From: Klebsormidium nitens
Taxonomy: Eukaryota; Streptophyta; Klebsormidiophyceae; Klebsormidiales; Klebsormidiaceae
Length of the DNA stretch: 64,000 bases
Reading direction: 5' to 3'
Assembly: GCA_000708835.1 (NCBI GenBank)
Contig: DF237129.1
Location: forward strand, 62,001 to 126,000
In this document: positions 57,808 through 64,000 of the stretch, piece by piece
Layout: the number at the start of each line of letters is the position of its first letter
How positions within the stretch are numbered: the first letter of the stretch is position 1
The notes under the pieces: generated by a model
The model's input: only the letters and a program-made list of their open reading frames with translations
What the model was told of the DNA's origin: nothing
The model's database searches: none
Translations under genes and position numbers: made by a program

Positions 57808-60800
57808 ATGAGATCGATCCACCATGGCCGGAGGCCTGATGGTGCTTCAAATGCAGTCAGCGATGGTGCAAAGATGGCTTCCCTCCTGACCTCTGGCTCC
57901 GCGCAGCTGTTCCGGCGCTTCAGGACTCTGCCGATTTGCCCTGCTTTTGGGAGGCTGCTGAGAGGGTCAGGGGTTGGATTTAGCCGTGGGCCCTTGATAG
58001 ATGCAAGCTGCCAAGCTTCAACAGGCATTCTTTCTGACAACATGTCACCAGATGTCAAAAAGATGAAGGTGATTCCAGCGATGAACGCTACCTCCGGCCC
58101 TCCATTGATTGCTTTTAGATGAACACCCTCAAAGATCTCGTTATGGGACCCTTGCATAGATTGCAGTCTCCAGTTGTCAAACTCCACCCGTCAAAGTATT
58201 CATATCTCTGGTGCTGTGCGAGGCGACAGCAGGATGGTGGGAAAATCGAAGTTCTTGGTCGAAATTTGGATAACCAAACCATGTCTTGTAATACAAGCGA
58301 TTTGTTTCCTAACTTTTGGCCCCAAAACTCGACTTCTTCATTCTGACAGGAGTTACATGATGAAGAACACCTGGATAAAGCTGGAATTTGCTCCAAACCG
58401 CTGGCATATGCATATGCATGTCCTCCCGTGGATTGTCACGTGCATCACCGTTCAAAGCATTTTATTCATCCTGTCATCATGCAGGTTCTGTTCTGCTCCC
58501 ACCACTTCACGGATGGCTTCCGCTTCACTCAGGACTTTCTAGCTGATGAGTCAGCAATAGAGGTAAGGCGCTCACTACTTGTTGGTGGGGGAAGGCTTCT
58601 TCGTGCTGAGCTCAACTGGCACTCATTTTGCGGTCTCTAAGGGAGGGACTTCGCATCTGAGTTGAGTCAAATTCTGTAAGAAAAGGAACGGATATTCATG
58701 TTTTGATTGATGAAAAGAAGTGGGGGACAAGGTTGACTTCTTGACCAGGCAAAGGCCTGCTCATTCTTCCTGGCTGCAGCGTTAAGGCAGGAAGACGCAA
58801 GAGTAGCCGTGCCTTTGATACCGCGAACTTGCATTCACACAATGCTTGCTTTCCTTCAGCAGCGTCAATTCGTAGTATCTACCTCTTTCTTCAAGTAAAG
58901 GAGTCAAGCCCGCTCTGGCCCCTTCTTTTCCACACCCCGGATGCCCTCAAAAACTTGTTCAAACAGAATTGCAATTTAGTACGAGGGCTATAAAGGGCCA
59001 TATAAATCAAAGTTGTGGTGGTACCACCTCACCGTACAAGCTCGTACCTTGCCCCAAGCATTCATTGATATCTACAGAGTTGTCTTGATCAAATATTTAA
59101 TTGAATGGGGACTTGTGCTTCCAGGTGGTGCGGTGCGAGAGCGACAAGCTGGACGACAACGTCGATGATGCGAGCGTCCTCGTCCCGCAAATGACTCGAA
59201 TTGGGCGCGAGACAATCGCAAAGGCAAAGAAGCTCCGCATGATCCTCCAATTTGGAGTGGGCCTGGAAGGTAAGTTTTGCTTTGCCCGTGGCCAGACTGC
59301 ACCTTGACGACTGTGGACGGTTTGGTGCATTCTTTTTCATCCTGGTCAGCCTTCGAAACAGCTAGTCCAGGTAGGTTTGGACATTTTGGCTTCTGTTTGA
59401 GCTGTCAAAAGTGTCAAACTCTTGCCTGCCAAACGAACAGGAGAAGAGCGAATGTATTCGGCAGGAGCCAGCGAACTGGAGACTTTCGCAATTCCATCAA
59501 ATCTGCAGAGTCCCATTGGCTGTAACGTTACACTTAACCTGATTCAGTAGACCAGTTCCAAATCCTAGACCTCCGAAGGCAGATTATTTTCTGGCGTTGC
59601 AACAGGCGTCGACACCGAAGCCGCCACTGAAGCTGGGGTTATTGTTGCGCGGATACCTGGGGCTGCGTCAGGGAATGCGCCCTCGTGTGCAGAGATGGCC
59701 ATATACCTCATCCTGGCACTGCTCCGTAATCAGGTAGACACTTGTCTGGGGGTTGCTGTGAAATTCAAATCTGTTCTACACGACGTCCTGTAAGAGGCGC
59801 ATGCATGCTGTGGGGGACAATGGAAGGACCGTACCAAGTCGACTTGAGGGAATTTTGTCAACTTCTAGAAGAACTTCCCCCGAGCTCGAGGTTCGGCGAT
59901 TACTCCCTGGTCTCGGGCCAGGTGCTGTCGTGTTTTTGATAGTCTGAATGTCCGGTACCTTGGACTCTGCAAACTGCCGATAAGTCCCTTCGTCTCTCAG
60001 CTTTGCGTCAAGCAAGAGTCGTTCTTTCTCGGCAGATACGAAACCCACCCTGGTCGTCATCCCGTAAAAGCTGATTTTAAGGCGCAATGGGGGAGATTAC
60101 TGCCAACCTTGCGCGAACGCTCCTCGCGTCTATCTGCAGAAAGGCATGGAAGAAGCTGTGGCCGCCTCGCGCCTCGGCACGCCCACTGGCAGAACGTTGC
60201 AAGGGTTGACGGTAAGGCGTAGGTTTTCTTCCGCCTATCTCTGACCAAAGACATAATCACCGGAGGCCTTTTCAGCCTTCCGTTTGGAAGACGGATCATC
60301 TGCTTTTCGTCACCACGCTCATGACAAAAATGTCCACCTAAGCGAAGTTGGATCTCCGTCCGATTTAGAAAGAAAGTGTTCGCTGTTGTTACTGGTGGGG
60401 CCTCCCTTTGCTGAGACGAATCTGTCACGGGCCCAAACCAGCCAACCCTTACAAAAGCGTGAGTGCGTCCCAAGCTGACTCGTCTCCCAACCATTTTTCG
60501 GAGTGTCCAACTTTGACCTTATCTATTGGATCTTTAAGAGCTCGCTTGAGCCTTTCCCAACCTGGCACTGTTTTAGAGCGGGTTTCTGCTGGACGGAGAA
60601 ATGGCAATTCAATAGCATCTAGTGGCGATTTACGTGACTAACTTCATTTAAATTTACAACGACATGTGAACCAACTTTGCCGCTTTTGCTCCGTCACTGC
60701 TTGCTGGTCACTTCTGTCCATTCCTTGCTCTCAGGTTCTCATCGTGGGCTTTGGGGCGATCGGTAAAGAACTTGCCGTGCGACTGAAGCCGTTCGGTGTG

Positions 60801-63800
60801 CGTCTCCTAGCGCTGCGGGTCAGCGGCGGGCGGCCGCCACGAAGCGACTCACGTAAGGCCGAATCACATTCTTATCTGGCATGCCGGTCGCATTCCTCTG
60901 CTCCGTATACAGCTGGGCTTTTGGTTCTTTTTCCTGTACAAAGCGGCCGTGCCAAGGGGCGACCGGCAGAGTGAGCCGTCCCTGGGCTAGTCGCCAGCAA
61001 AGTCACCCAAGATGCTCCCCCCAGAAAGCGAGAGTGATGACGCTTTGACGTGATTTCAGTGTGCTTAAGGAAGTCGAGACGACGACTATGCGAGGAAGTC
61101 TACTGTATGAGAGAAGTTGCTCTACTTGTTGGTAGCCAAACAGCGGCTGTGCTTTTCAAAAAGAGGGGTTCGCTTTCCGATATCGAAGTCCGGTCTGCCA
61201 CGATGAAGAACTTCTTGTATTTGCAACCCCACGGGCATCCATGCACGAACACTAGTTGCCGCAATGCTCTGGTCATGAATATTTGATGATTAGGCTCTAC
61301 CACCACCCTTTCCGCAGGTCTTCAAACTCCTCTGCACGTGTCGACTGTCAAATTCCTTTCCTTTGGCACGCTCTTTCGGGAAGCGCAGTCACTCACCGAA
61401 GAAAAGTGTACCAGAGATGAAGCTGGATTTTCATCGTTTTTCCCGGTTCGTCGTCCCAGTTTCTCCTTGGTGACCACTAGCCATCCTTCTCCCGGGCGAC
61501 GCAGGGACAACGTGCTGTGATGTCAGGATGTTCGGTATGCCCCCGAAAGTTCGGAGTAGAGTGTATCGTCAGGTCCCGTAAAGTTTGCACCTAAGGCATC
61601 GCAAACTGGTGCTACAACAATTTGACCCTGCATTTAACGGGCCCGAGCCTGACGCTCCTTTGCAGTACGTGCAATGTCAACCGAGCCCCCGTCGTCCCTT
61701 CTGAGGGAGGCGCCAAGCACAGAAAGCACAACGACCGAACGGCCGACATCAGACGGAACTGACGGAACGAACGGAACAGAATCGACGGAAAGTAAGAACG
61801 TAAGGGAATCCACGGGGACGGGACGTCCGGAAGGAACGGAAGGACCGGACGGAAGGGAAAGAACGGAACGGACGGACGCGTTTGAGGGGCTGCTCGACGA
61901 GCAAGGGGCCCTCGACAAGAGGGACGAGCTGCTGGCGCGGGCTGACGTCATCGTGCTGGCGTGCCTGCTGACGAAAGAGACGGTAAGACCGGACGCCACG
62001 TGGCAGATTCAATGTGATCCGAGACGTCGGAACGCTACGTCGTCCTGCCCTGCATGCCTGCTGATGAAGGTGCTGGTAGACAATCCGACGTTCTGGTTTC
62101 TACTTCGATGTGGCTTCTGCTTCAGTGGAGCGGACGCTGAATCTTGTGCTCGGCTGGCATAAGGCGAGAGTCGTGCTGGAAGCAATTCATTGCCCATCAG
62201 AAGACCGTCGTTCACGTTACTTCAAAAGGCTCCGGCCAGCTTGATCGCCTTGGAGTTACTCGAAATCTTATTGGGGAGCCCTCGAGTCGCGCAATTTATC
62301 ACCACTGGAAACTGGGGACGCTTCCACCACTCAGACTCCTCCCAGACCTGTCTGGTTTGCCGCTCTGTCCCTTTTACTAATCTCGTGTTGTCATGTGCAG
62401 CGAGGGTTGGTCAACGAAGACTTTTTGCGGAAGATGAAGCAGGTGAGCTCCCACTGTCGCCCTCTTATTCTGTAAATTGTAGGCGCCGCATGACGCAATT
62501 TTCTCGACACCGGCCTACTGTAGAGCGCCTTCTTTGGTTAGGACGTAGGTTTCCCTGTTGCTTGCTGCGCCCAGCCCTTCGTGGTCTGTAAATGACTGTT
62601 CGCCCTGCATTGCTTACTCATTGCCGCTCAGAAACTTTTGCCTGTCATTCTTCTCTTCGTGGACCAAAGCCCGCCCAATGAGCAGAGTCAGTCCTGTGCC
62701 GAACCTATGTAAGCACTCCAGGCAATTTCAAATGGCACGGGAGGCAGAATGGCTTGTCCCTTTCGAACCCGCCGCCTGTTGAGAGACTTCCAGGCAGCTC
62801 CTCAACCGACATGGTCGCTCTGTTTGTGTGCAAGAAACTTGCATCTGATCGAACCGAGAAACGTCATTCTCTTTTTGCCTGAATATTGCAAAACAATTGT
62901 CGGTCGACAAAAAGCATAAGCGTGCTTCCTTTCCCAGGACGCCATCCTAGTTAACATCGCCCGGGGACACCTTCTAGACTACGATGCGGTGCGGGCCGCT
63001 CTAGAAAACAATCGGTTGGCCGGATTGGGAATGGACGTGGCGTGGTCAGAGCCGTTCGATCCATCCGATCCCGTCGCACGTCATCGGAACGTCATCCTGA
63101 CGCCCCACGTGGCGGGCGTCTCGGACAAGTCGTACCGCACCATGGCAGAGGTGAGGCTTCAAAATTTGTAATTCTAATTCAGGATGATGTGAGCTCCTAT
63201 CTTAACAGTAAAAACGTAACCAAAATGACCTGTTTCGCATCTATGTACCTACGATTAACCCTCGAAGTAACCTACTACGTCCCAGGCTGCTTGGTTGCTA
63301 CAGATGAACCTTTTAATCTTCGGAGGCCCGAAGAGTCTTTGCATCTCTGGGCTTTCAACAGGGCTTTCGTGAACTAGCATACCAAGCCTGGTATTCTGCG
63401 TCCGTAGTTCTTCTGTTTGATTGCTGCTGTTTTCAGATCCTTGTTCAGAGCATCGGTTTGTGCCGAAAATATCCGGTAAATTATCAGCGTTGGCCTCCTG
63501 GCCGTCGTCCTACATCTGCTACTGTGGGGCTGAGTTGTTATGCAGCTTATGCGTCCGGCCATTCTGCCTTTAAATTCATCCAAATAGAGGAATGCAGTGG
63601 AGCCTTGAAGGCAGCAGTCGGACACGTTTTGGCAGGACAGAGTGACGACCTATCAAACTATCTGCCTCAATTGTAAAGAACCCAAGCAAGCAACAAAAGT
63701 GACGCGCTGTGTTGCTCCACATATGGAGCGGTCGGGGCTTCTGGTTTTCCCCGTCGGACGTTGAAACGGCTTCTGAGATTCCGCTGATGTGGCTCGCTCG

Positions 63801-63900
63801 ACGCGTTGTGCAGATCATTGCGCATTCCGTCCGAGAACTCCGTGACGGGCAGCCTTTCACAAAGATTGAGGTCATCAATCAGGTTAGCAAAGGCCGGTAG
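57808..63900 (+). CDS. D-isomer-specific 2-hydroxyacid dehydrogenase
   Basis: NAD(P)-dependent dehydrogenase or reductase of 2-hydroxy acids, similar to the Arabidopsis At1g72190 type. Ten exons join in phase to 486 residues: 57808-58068, 58485-58562, 59125-59269, 59606-59733, 60140-60211, 60735-60852, 61666-61982, 62401-62442, 62938-63150, 63814-63900. ATG 57874 is an alternative start; both leave a basic presequence (FRRFRTL) suggesting an organelle. Cofactor loop GFGAIG at 233-238. Catalytic Arg396 (NIARG), Glu425 (AWSEPF) and His444 (TPHVAG) are present. Exon 7 carries a Thr/Glu/Gly-rich insertion of about 50 residues after the second beta-strand, made from a GGAAC pentamer repeat. Only the downstream donor at 60853 (CAC before GTAAGG) keeps this exon in frame. 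Confidence 0.88.
61735..61885. repeat. GGAAC-type pentamer microsatellite inside a coding exon
   Basis: Degenerate run of ACGGA/GGAAC units, translated as TDGTNGTEST and GTEGPDGRERTERTD. Same pentamer as the spacers of the mTERF exon-copy array near 32330 and 32505. Confidence 0.75.
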
Positions 63901-64000
63901 CTAACACTCAAGCTTGCGTTCTTGTCAGACGAGGCCACCGCTATTTCGGCCGATGGCCAAAGTCGTGCCAGCTTTTTAAAGCTGCCGCTGAGCTCACTAT
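63901..64000. other. window end after the dehydrogenase stop
   Basis: First 100 bases after the TAG stop at 63898-63900; probably 3' UTR. If GTTAGC at 63883 were used as a donor, the protein would instead continue beyond the window, but the family normally ends here. Confidence 0.4.

Noticed and set aside
1-64000. Search for a defence system, CRISPR array or biosynthetic operon
   Set aside because: Genes are intron-containing, functionally unrelated and unevenly oriented; there are no spacer-repeat arrays or operon-like spacing.

Overview
The window looks like nuclear DNA of a green, plant-lineage eukaryote, most likely a streptophyte alga such as a Klebsormidium-type species. This is inference. 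The genes are intron-dense (up to 10 coding exons, short GT-AG introns with T/C-rich acceptors) and the proteins are plant-like: a FUT11/12-type alpha-1,3-fucosyltransferase, a root-cap/LEA-related secreted protein, an mTERF protein with a plastid-like N-terminus, a plant-type GART with a presequence, a bestrophin-like channel and an F-box protein. I saw no bacterial operons, no CRISPR array and no intact transposase.

Layout: fucosyltransferase 3' part (+, 125-1914); NAD(P)-binding SDR-like protein (-, 3175-6822); prolyl 4-hydroxylase (-, 8109-13288); tRNA-Val(CAC) with an intron (-, 15042-15144); SLC38/AVT-type amino acid transporter (+, 15528-20933); root-cap-domain secreted protein (-, 21897-26757); a 3.7 kb gene-poor repeat region (26758-30460); mTERF-domain protein (-, 30461-37913); intronless F-box protein (+, 39008-39922); aldo-keto reductase (-, 41137-45490); phosphoribosylglycinamide formyltransferase (+, 46004-49653); bestrophin-like channel (-, 51097-56584); D-2-hydroxyacid dehydrogenase (+, 57808-63900). 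For the transporter, root-cap protein, mTERF, AKR, GART and 2-hydroxyacid dehydrogenase I could close complete exon chains with matching phases (559, 314, 894, 333 or 393, 412 and 486 residues). The SDR, P4H and bestrophin N-termini are incomplete. The genes have unrelated functions and are not a cluster; three neighbouring pairs are divergent.

The most unusual signal is structural. Several introns carry local tandem copies of the end of the neighbouring exon together with its splice site. One mTERF intron has six degenerate copies of the upstream exon's 3' end plus 5' splice site, another mTERF intron has three, and a bestrophin exon has a nearby copy of both of its boundaries. The window also holds two GC-AG introns, a GGAAC pentamer repeat translated inside an NAD-binding domain, a 29-nt intron in a tRNA-Val gene, and two small repeat families scattered through introns of unrelated genes.
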